Part shown: in pieces, positions 6,858-13,991 of the stretch | Position numbering within the stretch: position 1 is the first letter of the stretch | Layout: every line of letters starts with the position of its first letter | DNA from: a virus | Strand: one strand, 5' to 3' | IMG/VR virus record: IMGVR_UViG_3300028895_000882 | Location: 1 to 29,592 of that record | Length of the DNA stretch: 29,592 nucleotides | Made by a program: the position numbers and the translations under genes | The notes under the pieces: generated by a model | Databases searched by the model: none | What the model saw: only the letters and a program-made list of their open reading frames with translations | Told to the model about the DNA's origin: nothing

Positions 6858-7741
6858 TCACGCTTCCACACTGGCCAGCCACAACTCCCCCGCCGTGGGA
6901 CAATGCTGCGGCCGGCGGCGTTTTAGCCACATCCACAGATCCACCAGCGCCGGCTCTGCGCTCAACTGTTCCGAATCATCTTTTTTTTTTCCATGCTGTG
7001 CCGACACACCAATTCATACCCGCAACTGACCCGCGCCACGTCCCAAATGTTTTCCGTGGTGATCCACTGGCCGTCGAACGCGGAATGCATCAAATGACCA
7101 TAGCGATAATTCAGCGACATCACCCGCACGCAATAATCGAACAAATCCGACCAACGCACTTCCGCGGATTCCCGCACCAGAAAAAACTCAAACCACTTGC
7201 GCGACAATTCAAACAGCTCCGCATATTCCGGCAACACGCGCGACTGCCAGCCGCCCGTCAACGGATCTTTGCGGATCGACTGCGGCAACCCCGGATGATG
7301 CAATTCCGGCAACACCATCTGTTCCGTTCGCCCCACCGGTTCCCTCAACAACGGCACCTCCCAAATACTACCGTTTGCAAACACCACCGGCTCCGTCGAT
7401 TTCGCGGCGATATAGTGCCGCTCCAGATCCTGCGGCCGCGGCACATCAGCGCACGCCACCCACACGCCCGGAGCCGCCGGAATCCACTTTTGCCGCTGAG
7501 GGAAATAGCCCAGCACGGCCGGCGGTTCGGCGTCTTCCGGCCAAACACTGGCGACGCATCCGGCGACACCTCCCGGCCCCGTTTTCGCATCGTTCACCGC
7601 GCACGCGTCGGCGTCTTTGACGTCGCCGAAATAATCCGCCAACCCGACGTCCTGCCATTCGGCCGCCCATTCCTGCCGTCGCAAACACGCAAACAAATCA
7701 TCCGCCTGCAGCCCTTCCACAAACAACACCGGCACCGCCAT
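6858..7741 (-). CDS. Predicted -1 frameshift product of the chaperone-like gene (about 294 aa)
   Basis: If ribosomes slip -1 on the A10 run at 6981-6990, translation leaves the 259-aa frame and continues DDSEQLSAEPALVDLWMWLK then RRRPQHCPTAGELWLASVEA, stopping at TGA 6860-6858. This 40-codon extension has normal protein composition, fills the gap between the zero-frame stop (6962) and the SEC-C gene (start 6839), and ends 18 bases before that start, leaving just enough room for its ribosome site. The G/GT arrangement of lambda-like phages (a short form and a -1 frameshifted long form just before the tape measure gene) is the model. A homopolymer miscall would also make the long form, but as the only product. 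Confidence 0.65.
6962..7741 (-). CDS. Putative tail assembly chaperone (short, zero-frame form)
   Basis: The start is ATG 7741, which overlaps the upstream stop (ATGA) and has GGGAG 7 bases before it. The zero-frame product is 259 aa and ends HSMEKKKMIRNS right after an A10 run. The protein has no signal peptide; its C-terminal third is helical and aromatic (SRKWFEFFLVRESAEVRWSD, SLNYRYGHLMHSAF). I do not recognise a domain. Position two genes before the tape measure plus the slippery run suggest the gpG role: binding the tape measure and recruiting tail tube protein. At 259 aa it is larger than lambda gpG (about 140 aa), so the assignment is by context. Confidence 0.65.
   Translation of the reverse strand: MAVPVLFVEGLQADDLFACLRRQEWAAEWQDVGLADYFGDVKDADACAVNDAKTGPGGVAGCVASVWPEDAEPPAVLGYFPQRQKWIPAAPGVWVACADVPRPQDLERHYIAAKSTEPVVFANGSIWEVPLLREPVGRTEQMVLPELHHPGLPQSIRKDPLTGGWQSRVLPEYAELFELSRKWFEFFLVRESAEVRWSDLFDYCVRVMSLNYRYGHLMHSAFDGQWITTENIWDVARVSCGYELVCRHSMEKKKMIRNS
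6981..6990 (-). promoter_or_regulatory. A10 slippery run, predicted -1 frameshift site
   Basis: The minus strand reads ATGG, ten A, then GATGATTCGG. In the zero frame this is ATG GAA AAA AAA AAG ATG. It satisfies the X-XXY-YYZ slippery rule (A-AAA-AAA or A-AAA-AAG) for -1 slippage, and could also cause polymerase slippage. It is the only such long homopolymer in the window. No obvious stem-loop or pseudoknot was identified just downstream by eye. Confidence 0.65.
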
Positions 7742-8088
7742 CAGATCACTCCCATCTGCCGCGACTGCTGCTCCTGCAGCCACCGCCATGTCCACCGCGC
7801 CACCTGTTTCACAAACGCCACCACCAACGGCTGGACAATCCACATCCACACCGAAAACCCGGACACCGCAAACGCCACCGCGTCCCGCTCCGTCAACTCG
7901 CCCCCGGATTCCACAAACCGCCCGACAATCCGCCCCGACACCTGATCCGCCCGCCGCCGGCGACTCTCCCGCTTCTGTTCGCGGCGGAGTTCTTTCCGAC
8001 TGAGCCCCCGCCGCTGCACTGCCGTGAGCGGAACCAGTCCGAATTCTTCCCGCAGCGCCCGCTGCAAATCCAATGGCCTCACAATCAT
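7741..8088 (-). CDS. Basic protein with one C-terminal membrane segment, 115 aa
   Basis: ATG 8088 overlaps the stop of the lipoprotein gene (ATGA). The N-terminal half is very basic (GLSRKELRREQKRESRRRRA). Residues ~75-95 form a hydrophobic segment (AFAVSGFSVWMWIVQPLVVA), followed by an amphipathic Trp/Arg/Gln tail. The first ~25 residues (RPLDLQRALREEFGLVPLTA) look like a small helical domain. This is a tail-anchored topology. It is coupled to the thioredoxin lipoprotein on one side and the chaperone-like gene on the other. No family recognised. Confidence 0.65.
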   Translation of the reverse strand: MIVRPLDLQRALREEFGLVPLTAVQRRGLSRKELRREQKRESRRRRADQVSGRIVGRFVESGGELTERDAVAFAVSGFSVWMWIVQPLVVAFVKQVARWTWRWLQEQQSRQMGVI

Positions 8089-9272
8089 TCGAACACCACC
8101 GTTAAATCAGGAACCGGAAGCAAACCCCGCCCGCGCAAATCCAGCCGCACCTCCCGGCCATCTGCCGACACCGTCACGCCATGCAGCTCCGCCGTGATTC
8201 TCACCGGCCCGCGATCCACCGACACCATCAACGGCTCCGACAACGACAATTCCCGGCCGTTCATCGTGAGCCCCGACGATTCCGGCAACGACAACCGCAA
8301 CCCCAGCGACTCACTGTTCCACACACGATCGAGCAACAACGCCGACAACAACGATGGCAACGTGTCCGGCACATCCAGCGTAATTTCGAACAACCCAGCC
8401 ACTGCCGGTTCCACCTGCTGCGAGCGTGCGACGTGATCGGCCAGCAACTGCAACACGCCCGCCAGCGACGGATCCGCCACCACCGCTGCCGTGGTGACTC
8501 CCGCCGCCACCTTTGCCGGCAACGGCTGCAGACTCACGCCGCTTTCCCGTGCCATCTGTTCCAGTCCCGCCCGCGTACTGCCGCCCACTCGCAACTGCGT
8601 CACCCTCGCCCCGCCGCCTGCATAAACAAAAAACGACGGCAACGACGCCGCCTGCATCACGTTGTATTCCGCGGCGTAGTCCGGATTTTTCTCCACATCC
8701 ACCACCTGCACCACCGCCGCCGCATCTGGTCCGATCAAATCCCCGGCCGCCTGTTTTGTCGTGCGACACGGCCCGCACCATTCGGCCGACAACATCACAA
8801 TCCGCGGCAACCGTTCCGCCGCCGATGCCGCCACTGGTCGATCCACCGACCAGCGAACCACCAAACCTTCGACAACACGATCCACACCAGAAACAGGAAC
8901 AGCCGCATCCAGACCACCAGACTGAACATCGCCCGAGCCATCCCCACACCGGCACGCCTCACCAATGCAATCCACACACTGGCAATCCGGGTTCCCACAT
9001 TTGCACGGAGCCGGCACCATTTCCGATTGACCCTCCGGAACATACTGCACCTCCACGAATTCCACCTGCGGCTCCGGTTCTGAGTCCAGATCCACGGCAC
9101 TGCCAGCCGCATCGGTCAACGTTCGCATTCCCGACAACTCCATTCGCAGCCGTGCCAGTTCCAGATCACGTTCCACGGTTTCCGGCGTGATCCCGCGCGG
9201 CGTGGCTGGCGGCTCAACACAGCCCGCCACCAACACCGCCACCAAACACACAAACATCCAACGCGTCATCAT
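8085..9272 (-). CDS. Lipoprotein with Cys-rich cluster and thioredoxin domain
   Basis: The product (395 aa from ATG 9272) opens with a lipoprotein signal: FVCLVAVLVAGC, lipobox Cys 18. A short helix follows (residues ~30-50), then a cluster of seven Cys between 90 and 109 (CKCGNPDCQCVDCIGEACRC). Residues ~150-250 are a thioredoxin fold with AEWCGPCR (active-site Cys 166 and 169) and the cis-proline loop SLPSFFVYAG. The C-terminal ~120 residues (ITLDVPDTLPSLL onward) are beta-rich and unknown. A lipid-anchored disulfide oxidoreductase outside the inner membrane is the simplest reading; the Cys cluster may bind metal. The start overlaps the stop of the peptidase gene (A-TGA-TG), with GGAAGG upstream. 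A thioredoxin lipoprotein inside a tail operon is highly unusual. Confidence 0.85.
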   Translation of the reverse strand: MMTRWMFVCLVAVLVAGCVEPPATPRGITPETVERDLELARLRMELSGMRTLTDAAGSAVDLDSEPEPQVEFVEVQYVPEGQSEMVPAPCKCGNPDCQCVDCIGEACRCGDGSGDVQSGGLDAAVPVSGVDRVVEGLVVRWSVDRPVAASAAERLPRIVMLSAEWCGPCRTTKQAAGDLIGPDAAAVVQVVDVEKNPDYAAEYNVMQAASLPSFFVYAGGGARVTQLRVGGSTRAGLEQMARESGVSLQPLPAKVAAGVTTAAVVADPSLAGVLQLLADHVARSQQVEPAVAGLFEITLDVPDTLPSLLSALLLDRVWNSESLGLRLSLPESSGLTMNGRELSLSEPLMVSVDRGPVRITAELHGVTVSADGREVRLDLRGRGLLPVPDLTVVFE

Positions 9273-10138
9273 GTCGCCTTCCGTGTCCACGGCGATTCCC
9301 TCCGCCAATCCACAAACCGTTCCTCCGGCTTATCCGGGAGCAACAAATAACCACCAAACGGCTGAGCCTGCGTGCGCTGCAGTTGTTCATAACACTTGCG
9401 GCTCATCAGATAGTACTGATCGCCGTGAGAATTCCAGACGACCAGATACCACACGCCATCAATCCGCACCGCCCAAATGATTTCCGTTGCGTGGCCTCCA
9501 CCACCTCGCGGCAACGTGTCCATCAGCCGCCGCGCGCCAATCTGAGACCACCGCGGCGGCCAATACGTTCCAATGTGACCGCTGCCACCCGCCGCCAGTC
9601 CCACCAGCATTCCCTCCCAATCCGGGAGTTCACCGTGTTCAGACACCCACGTTTGATCGATGTCAACCGCCGACGCACGCCGCGCAAAATTCGAACTGCT
9701 CCGTTCGTACGAATCGTACGGCCAATCCGATTCCAGCGGCAAACCGGGAGCCACTCCGATGGCTCCGAGCCCCCGCGTGAGCACGCCGACGCCCGACTGA
9801 ATCGACGTCCCCTGATCCCGCCCGACGTTTTGCGGCCGCCCGAAATACTCAGACGCGTTGTATGCGTAGATATCCGCCATCTGCCACATTTTGCCGGTCA
9901 CGTACCACTGCCGCTTTTCTTCGCCGTTGGCCAGCGACTGGCCCTGACAATCGTTCCGCGCCTGCCGCTGAGCCCTCATGTGAGGCATCGGATTCGCATC
10001 CGGATCCAGCAGACGGGACTCCCAGTTGGGATAGTCCCTCGCGTTAATGGCCTTCACTTTCATCAACGCATTGCAAAACCGGCGTTCCGTTTCCGTCGGT
10101 TCAATCAGTCCGGAATACCACGTTTCAGTTGTTGGCAT
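9269..10138 (-). CDS. Papain-like (C1-type) cysteine peptidase
   Basis: The start is ATG 10138 (GGAGG 6 bases upstream; a second ATG at 10141 is adjacent), giving 289 aa. The catalytic set of the papain fold is visible in order: Cys 64 in ARNDCQGQSLA with Gln 57/59 just before it, then GLPLESDWPYDSYE, which closely mimics the papain segment before the central helix, then His 216 in GGGGHATEIIW, and Asn 236 in VVWNSHGD (papain NSWG). There is no propeptide or signal peptide, so it acts in the cytoplasm or rides in the virion unless released by lysis. Phage C1 peptidases are rare. Possible roles: virion maturation, host protein degradation, or breakdown of a protein envelope at entry or exit. 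It overlaps both neighbours. Confidence 0.85.
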   Translation of the reverse strand: MPTTETWYSGLIEPTETERRFCNALMKVKAINARDYPNWESRLLDPDANPMPHMRAQRQARNDCQGQSLANGEEKRQWYVTGKMWQMADIYAYNASEYFGRPQNVGRDQGTSIQSGVGVLTRGLGAIGVAPGLPLESDWPYDSYERSSSNFARRASAVDIDQTWVSEHGELPDWEGMLVGLAAGGSGHIGTYWPPRWSQIGARRLMDTLPRGGGGHATEIIWAVRIDGVWYLVVWNSHGDQYYLMSRKCYEQLQRTQAQPFGGYLLLPDKPEERFVDWRRESPWTRKAT

Positions 10139-10505
10139 CATCAACCTCCGATCCGTCTCCGCCTTCCAGAATCGACGCGTGCAATTCCGCGGTCCACTTG
10201 CCGTCATTCAACGCGTCCGCTTCGAAATCCAGCACCGGCTGCCACGCCGCCGCTTCCGCACGTGCCGCTTCTGCCGTCAGATACTCGGCCACCTCCCGAT
10301 CCGTGGCGAACTCCCCCGCCCGCAGCTTTGCCGCTGCGGTTTTGCGGATGTCGCGATTCAACTCCGCCTCCACGCGCCACGCCCGTTCGTACCGGTTTTC
10401 CGTCACCGGATCAGGTTTCGGATTCGGCGTGTCATCCGCTCCCGGAGGAGACCACGACAACACCAGCACCGCCGCCACCAACAACCCCGCCGACCATTTC
10501 CACAT
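10125..10505 (-). CDS. Secreted or membrane-anchored helical protein, 126 aa
   Basis: ATG 10505 overlaps the stop of the previous gene (ATGA; GGGAG 8 bases upstream). Residues 1-20 form a signal or anchor (WKWSAGLLVAAVLVLSWSPP), followed by a Pro-rich linker and an Ala/Arg/Glu-rich helical domain (for example REVAEYLTAEAARAEAAAWQ). The end is acidic. Topology resembles an inner-membrane spanin (N-terminal anchor plus periplasmic coiled coil), but no partner outer spanin was identified unless the neighbouring lipoprotein serves. No family recognised. It overlaps the peptidase start by 14 bases. Confidence 0.65.
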   Translation of the reverse strand: MWKWSAGLLVAAVLVLSWSPPGADDTPNPKPDPVTENRYERAWRVEAELNRDIRKTAAAKLRAGEFATDREVAEYLTAEAARAEAAAWQPVLDFEADALNDGKWTAELHASILEGGDGSEVDDANN

Positions 10506-10828
10506 CAGAACTTCTCCCGCTGCAGAAGTTCCGCAATCCAGTCTGCGCGAGCCTGATCCCGTGTCCGGCACGCTTTCACCGCCGACCACAGAAACTCCGC
10601 CCCGGCTCCTTCGCACGCCTGCTCCAGATCCCGCGCGTATTCCTGCACTCCCGCCGGAGCCGGATCATCAGCCCCGCGCGGCGCATCGCCGAACACGTCC
10701 CCCAACAGACCATTGGCCCACCGCTTCCACGCCGCGATCCCTGCGACAACCACGGCGGCCAGCAACAACACCCCCGCCACCAGCGCCTGCGCAGCAGGCA
10801 TCCCGAACAATTCCGCCGTGGCTACCAT
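10505..10828 (-). CDS. Single-pass membrane protein, 107 aa
   Basis: The start is ATG 10828 within GTGATG, where the TGA is the stop of the preceding gene. After a short N-terminus comes a hydrophobic helix (AQALVAGVLLLAAVVVAGIA, residues ~13-32) followed by the positive AWKRW. This suggests an N-out/C-in single pass. The cytoplasmic remainder is helical and charged with two Cys. It could be a holin-like or scaffold protein for the neighbouring peptidase. No family recognised. Confidence 0.6.
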   Translation of the reverse strand: MVATAELFGMPAAQALVAGVLLLAAVVVAGIAAWKRWANGLLGDVFGDAPRGADDPAPAGVQEYARDLEQACEGAGAEFLWSAVKACRTRDQARADWIAELLQREKF

Positions 10829-11172
10829 CACGCCACCGATTCTGTCAACGACAGCCCTTTGGCGGCGTAGCTCAACACGTGAGTCACCACCTGTTGAATC
10901 ACCACGCCTTCATACGTTTCCGGAACGTACGGAAGATCCACATAGCGATTCAGCACCGTAGACAACAACGTGGCAATCCGTTCGATTTCTTCCGCGGACA
11001 ACCCATCCGCCGAATCCAGCAGCAGATCCAACTCCGCCGGACCCAACAACCGCACGATTTGCCACACGATGAATTCAATCACCACCGCTTCATGCGATTC
11101 ATCGAGCCACGGTAAATCCAACCGCAGATTCAGCGCGGCCGTGATTTTGTCGGCGTATTCTTCGCGCGTCAT
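10828..11172 (-). CDS. Internally duplicated helical protein, 114 aa
   Basis: ATG 11172 has GGAGG 7 bases upstream and overlaps the stop of the 73-aa gene (ATGA). Two copies of a ~32-residue unit are visible: LRLDLPWLDESHEAVVIEFI (from about residue 16) and RYVDLPYVPETYEGVVIQQV (from about residue 76). Each follows a Leu-Asn and leads into a hydrophobic helix. The shared pattern is D-L-P-x-x-x-E-x-x-E-x-V-V-I. Single copies of this kind of motif occur in small phage proteins of unknown role. The duplication suggests pseudo-twofold assembly. No enzymatic motif. Confidence 0.65.
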   Translation of the reverse strand: MTREEYADKITAALNLRLDLPWLDESHEAVVIEFIVWQIVRLLGPAELDLLLDSADGLSAEEIERIATLLSTVLNRYVDLPYVPETYEGVVIQQVVTHVLSYAAKGLSLTESVA

Positions 11173-11390
11173 GGCGTGGCCTCCACAATATCCGGATGGC
11201 AGTCCAACTGCTCCGCTTCCGGCATTTCCACCAACCGCCGCGATCCTCCGGCTTCAGACACTTCCACTGTGCGACGGTACACCGTGACACCGACCGGCGG
11301 AGCCGGAGCCGTCTGCGATTCCGCACCCGGCATTGTCGGTTCCGGCGGCACGGCTCCCAGCACGTCCGCCACTTCTTCCTGATCAGCCAT
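11169..11390 (-). CDS. Small acidic Pro-rich protein, 73 aa
   Basis: The start is ATG 11390, with GGAGG 8 bases upstream; a TTG at 11396 lies within the spacer. The N-terminus is acidic and Pro/Ala-rich (LGAVPPEPTMPGAESQTAPA), then a short beta-like segment (VGVTVYRRTVEVSEAGGSRR). It is probably disordered at the start. It is the first gene after the putative tail tube gene and opens the accessory cassette, overlapping the next gene by four bases. No family recognised. Confidence 0.6.
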   Translation of the reverse strand: MADQEEVADVLGAVPPEPTMPGAESQTAPAPPVGVTVYRRTVEVSEAGGSRRLVEMPEAEQLDCHPDIVEATP

Positions 11391-11447
11391 TTTCAACTCC
11401 TCCCGTGAGCCTGCTTTCTGCTTCCGTTCACTTCATTCCGCCACCAA

Positions 11448-12377
11448 CTACTCCAGCGCCACCGCGGCATTCACCGCCCACGCAATCGGCGCATCACTGA
11501 ACCCGTTCGCATCGTCGCCGGACGCCACCACCGTAACCTGCCGAGCCGCCGGACGACCGGCAATCCGCTGCACCAGCCATACACCCTTCGTGATTGTGCA
11601 TCGAATGTGCTGCGACTCCCCGTCGCCGTAAGTGTCGTTTTCATCTTTCTTCCGCAGCAAATGCACACGGAAATTTTCCACCGGCGTTCCCCGCAACGCA
11701 TCCACCGACACATCCGTTGTCGTGAACGAAACCGTTGGAGCGATCGTATCCCCCGCCGCAAACGTGATGGCTTCTTCGGACTCATCGCCAAATTCCATTT
11801 GCGACGCGTTCAGCGAAACGTCGAGCCCATCACATCCCTGCAGCTTCGCCGCCGACGACGTGCCATAGCTGATCGGACCCAACACAAACCCCTCCGCCGT
11901 TGTCGGCGTGATTGTCGTGATGGCGACTGAGCCCGAGCGAATCAACACCGCGTTGGTGCCGTCCGCCACGGGAACAATCCGACCACTGGCCACGGCTTCC
12001 TGCCGATTGCCCGCGCTGATGGAATCGAGATACATCCGCGCCAGCGTCGCCCGGAACCGAATGTGTTCCGTGGTTCCGTGAGCCACCCGGCCGGTCAAAT
12101 TCGAGACCTTCCGATAATAGATATCCGCCGGCGAAACATTGGCTCCCATGTTTCCACACTGAGACAAAAACGCGGCCACCTGCTGCGTGCCGATTGGAAT
12201 TCCCGGTTCCGATCCGTTTTTCGCCACGAACCGCGGATGCGTATCACCCGCCGCAATGTGCGAAATCAACTGATCGTTGAATTCCAAATCTGCGGATTCC
12301 AACTGCGTATATTTCACCGGCGACGTGTCCGCCAACGTGACCACCGCGTGTAGCAACGAAACATCTGAAACACTCAT
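11448..12377 (-). CDS. Putative major tail tube protein
   Basis: ATG 12377 overlaps the stop of the preceding gene (ATGA) and has AGGAGGG 8 bases upstream. The 309-aa product is soluble and beta-rich, with Thr/Val/Ala strands (SGSVAITTITPTTAEGFVLG, GDTIAPTVSFTTTDVSVDAL) and no Cys clusters, signal or membrane segment. It ends with the Ala-rich AWAVNAAVALE. It is the last gene of the connector block and the next large structural gene is the tape measure, the usual place for the tail tube subunit. The tube call is by context and composition; a head-fibre or decoration role is possible. Confidence 0.55.
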   Translation of the reverse strand: MSVSDVSLLHAVVTLADTSPVKYTQLESADLEFNDQLISHIAAGDTHPRFVAKNGSEPGIPIGTQQVAAFLSQCGNMGANVSPADIYYRKVSNLTGRVAHGTTEHIRFRATLARMYLDSISAGNRQEAVASGRIVPVADGTNAVLIRSGSVAITTITPTTAEGFVLGPISYGTSSAAKLQGCDGLDVSLNASQMEFGDESEEAITFAAGDTIAPTVSFTTTDVSVDALRGTPVENFRVHLLRKKDENDTYGDGESQHIRCTITKGVWLVQRIAGRPAARQVTVVASGDDANGFSDAPIAWAVNAAVALE

Positions 12378-12916
12378 CCTGCCAACCCTCCTGGAAGCGC
12401 ACCGGTCGCCCGATACTGACCAATGGCCGCCAGCAACGCACGCCGGCCAACCTGTTTCAAAACCTTCAATTCTTCCACATTCACCGCCGTCAGTTCCGCG
12501 TGAATGTTCGGACGATTTCCCTTCGGCCGTTTCGGAATATAGAACATCGACGCCATGTGAATTCGAACCCGCGTAGGAAACACCCGGAACGCCACCTGCT
12601 GCGTGACTCGCTGTTCCAGCCGGCCGGTGAATCGCAAATAATCGCGACCATTCGCCGCGGCCAAACCTCGCTGCCGTTCCTTGCGGCGTTCATGCCCCGA
12701 CGTTCGTTTTTTGTAAACGCCTTTGTATCGGCGGCCGGCTTCCGGCCCGAAATGCTTCGGCAAAAACATTTTGTGCCAATGCTGCGCCATCGTCAGATTG
12801 GTATGTTTCAGAATCGCCCGCCACGCCCGCACCGGCACGCCTTCCGGTCGATCCTCCGGCCGATTGATCACCTGCCCGCGATATGTTAGCTCCACCTTGA
12901 ACGCCGAATCCGCCAT
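12374..12916 (-). CDS. Putative tail completion/neck protein (HK97 gp10 / lambda Z-like)
   Basis: ATG 12916 overlaps the upstream stop by one base (TGATG). The 180-aa product is strongly basic (TSGHERRKERQRGLAAANGR), with a pattern of helix (AWRAILKHTNLTMAQHWHKM) and short strands ending in FYIPKRPKGNRP. Basic neck/tail completion proteins of this size immediately before the tail tube gene are typical (lambda Z, HK97 gp10). No diagnostic motif was recognised, so the call is based on position, size and charge. Confidence 0.5.
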   Translation of the reverse strand: MADSAFKVELTYRGQVINRPEDRPEGVPVRAWRAILKHTNLTMAQHWHKMFLPKHFGPEAGRRYKGVYKKRTSGHERRKERQRGLAAANGRDYLRFTGRLEQRVTQQVAFRVFPTRVRIHMASMFYIPKRPKGNRPNIHAELTAVNVEELKVLKQVGRRALLAAIGQYRATGALPGGLAG

Positions 12917-13422
12917 CAGCGCCACCCCCAATCGACGAAAAACACGCCCTGCCACACCAGCAGCTCCGCCACATCGTCAATTCCATCGTCGTTCACATCC
13001 TGAGCGTGATGGCTGTTTTGCACCATCAGCGTGTACGGATTGGCCGGCTGATTGACCCCCTGCAGCAACACGGGAAACACTTCTTCCTGCCCCACATAGT
13101 CCCGGATCAAATCGCCCACCAACCCGCCAAACCGGTCCTCATCTTCCTGAACCGTGTTGTCCGTGTCGTACGTGTCCCACACTTTGACGGCCAGCCCACC
13201 CGTGGACCTCATTTGCGAACTACTGTCGGCGCTGCCCTGTTCAGACCATCGCAGCCCGTTCAGACTGATCACCATTTGAGGATACACATCGAGCAGCAGC
13301 TCCGGCCACACGATCCGCGCACGGCGAGCCGACTGATCGGCCAGACCGGTCCACGTTTGCCACGTGGCCAGATCCGCGAACGCGTTCCGCAACGCCACCC
13401 GATTGTTGATATCCACGCCCAT
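12916..13422 (-). CDS. Putative head-tail connector/tail terminator, 168 aa
   Basis: The ATG at 13422 lies 5 bases after the previous stop; the ribosome site is weak (GGTGA). The product opens with a helix (NRVALRNAFADLATWQTWTG) and then alternates strands and acidic loops. A segment DVNDDGIDDVAELLVW is Asp-rich and resembles a single calcium-binding loop. Size and location between a neck-type gene and the tail tube gene fit a tail terminator (lambda U-like). The assignment is by synteny only. Confidence 0.5.
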   Translation of the reverse strand: MGVDINNRVALRNAFADLATWQTWTGLADQSARRARIVWPELLLDVYPQMVISLNGLRWSEQGSADSSSQMRSTGGLAVKVWDTYDTDNTVQEDEDRFGGLVGDLIRDYVGQEEVFPVLLQGVNQPANPYTLMVQNSHHAQDVNDDGIDDVAELLVWQGVFFVDWGWR

Positions 13423-13427
13423 TCAGA

Positions 13428-13967
13428 TCACCGATACGGAACCACTTCGGCTCCGCCGCGTGCCTTGCTGAGTGTTCTTGAAAATTCCAGTTCCCATTCC
13501 AACTGCCCCGCCGCTTCCGTCGGCGATTGCGACAACCGATATCGACGCGTGCCGTGACTGGCCAACATCACCAGACCGTCCCCCTTTACCGGAGCCGCCA
13601 CGCCGTTGTATCGTCTCACCATCACCTGCAGCAGTTCCAGCCGCACGCGGGATTCGCCGTCACTGTCCCACACTTCCCGCGTGTCCACGATCAACGCTTT
13701 CACTCGCGTGGTTCCTCCGTCACTGTCGACGTAATCCACATCCACGCCCGACCGTTCATAAAACGAATCCAGCGCCGTGCGTTCGGACGTTTCGAAATCA
13801 GACGCGTTCAGCGTGTCCAGATCCGCCAACGCCGTGGCAAACGTCGTGGCGGTTCCGCTGAGCGCATTGGCCACACCGTACGCCACGCCACTGCGCACAT
13901 CGCCCACCACCGGCAGGGAAACCGCGTCGCCGCTTTGTTCAAAATGTGCCAACGCAAAATGCTTCAC
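13428..13967 (-). CDS. Putative head-tail connector protein, 179 aa
   Basis: GTG 13967 is preferred because GGAGGT lies 8 bases upstream; an ATG at 13988 would add seven residues but has no ribosome site. The product has a Thr/Ala-rich helix (SGTATTFATALADLDTLNAS), an acidic aromatic middle (DSFYERSGVDVDYVDSDGGT) and beta segments up to the end. No signal or membrane segment. It is the first gene of the block leading to tail completion and tube genes. No family recognised; connector role inferred from order. Confidence 0.5.
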   Translation of the reverse strand: MKHFALAHFEQSGDAVSLPVVGDVRSGVAYGVANALSGTATTFATALADLDTLNASDFETSERTALDSFYERSGVDVDYVDSDGGTTRVKALIVDTREVWDSDGESRVRLELLQVMVRRYNGVAAPVKGDGLVMLASHGTRRYRLSQSPTEAAGQLEWELEFSRTLSKARGGAEVVPYR

Positions 13968-13991
13968 GTTCCCGGACCTCCATCCCATCGC

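Noticed and set aside
6981-6990. T10 on the plus strand as a terminator
   Set aside because: No stem precedes it on the plus strand and there is no plus-strand gene to terminate; the frameshift reading explains it better.
6803-7945. Plus-strand open frame of 380 codons
   Set aside because: Antisense to the chaperone-like and lipoprotein region, with Arg/His/Pro-rich composition and no domain.
9383-10870. Long plus-strand open frame (495 codons) opposite the peptidase region
   Set aside because: It is Arg/Pro/His-rich, has no ribosome site, and lies antisense to several well-supported overlapping genes; such frames are a by-product of the strong codon bias.
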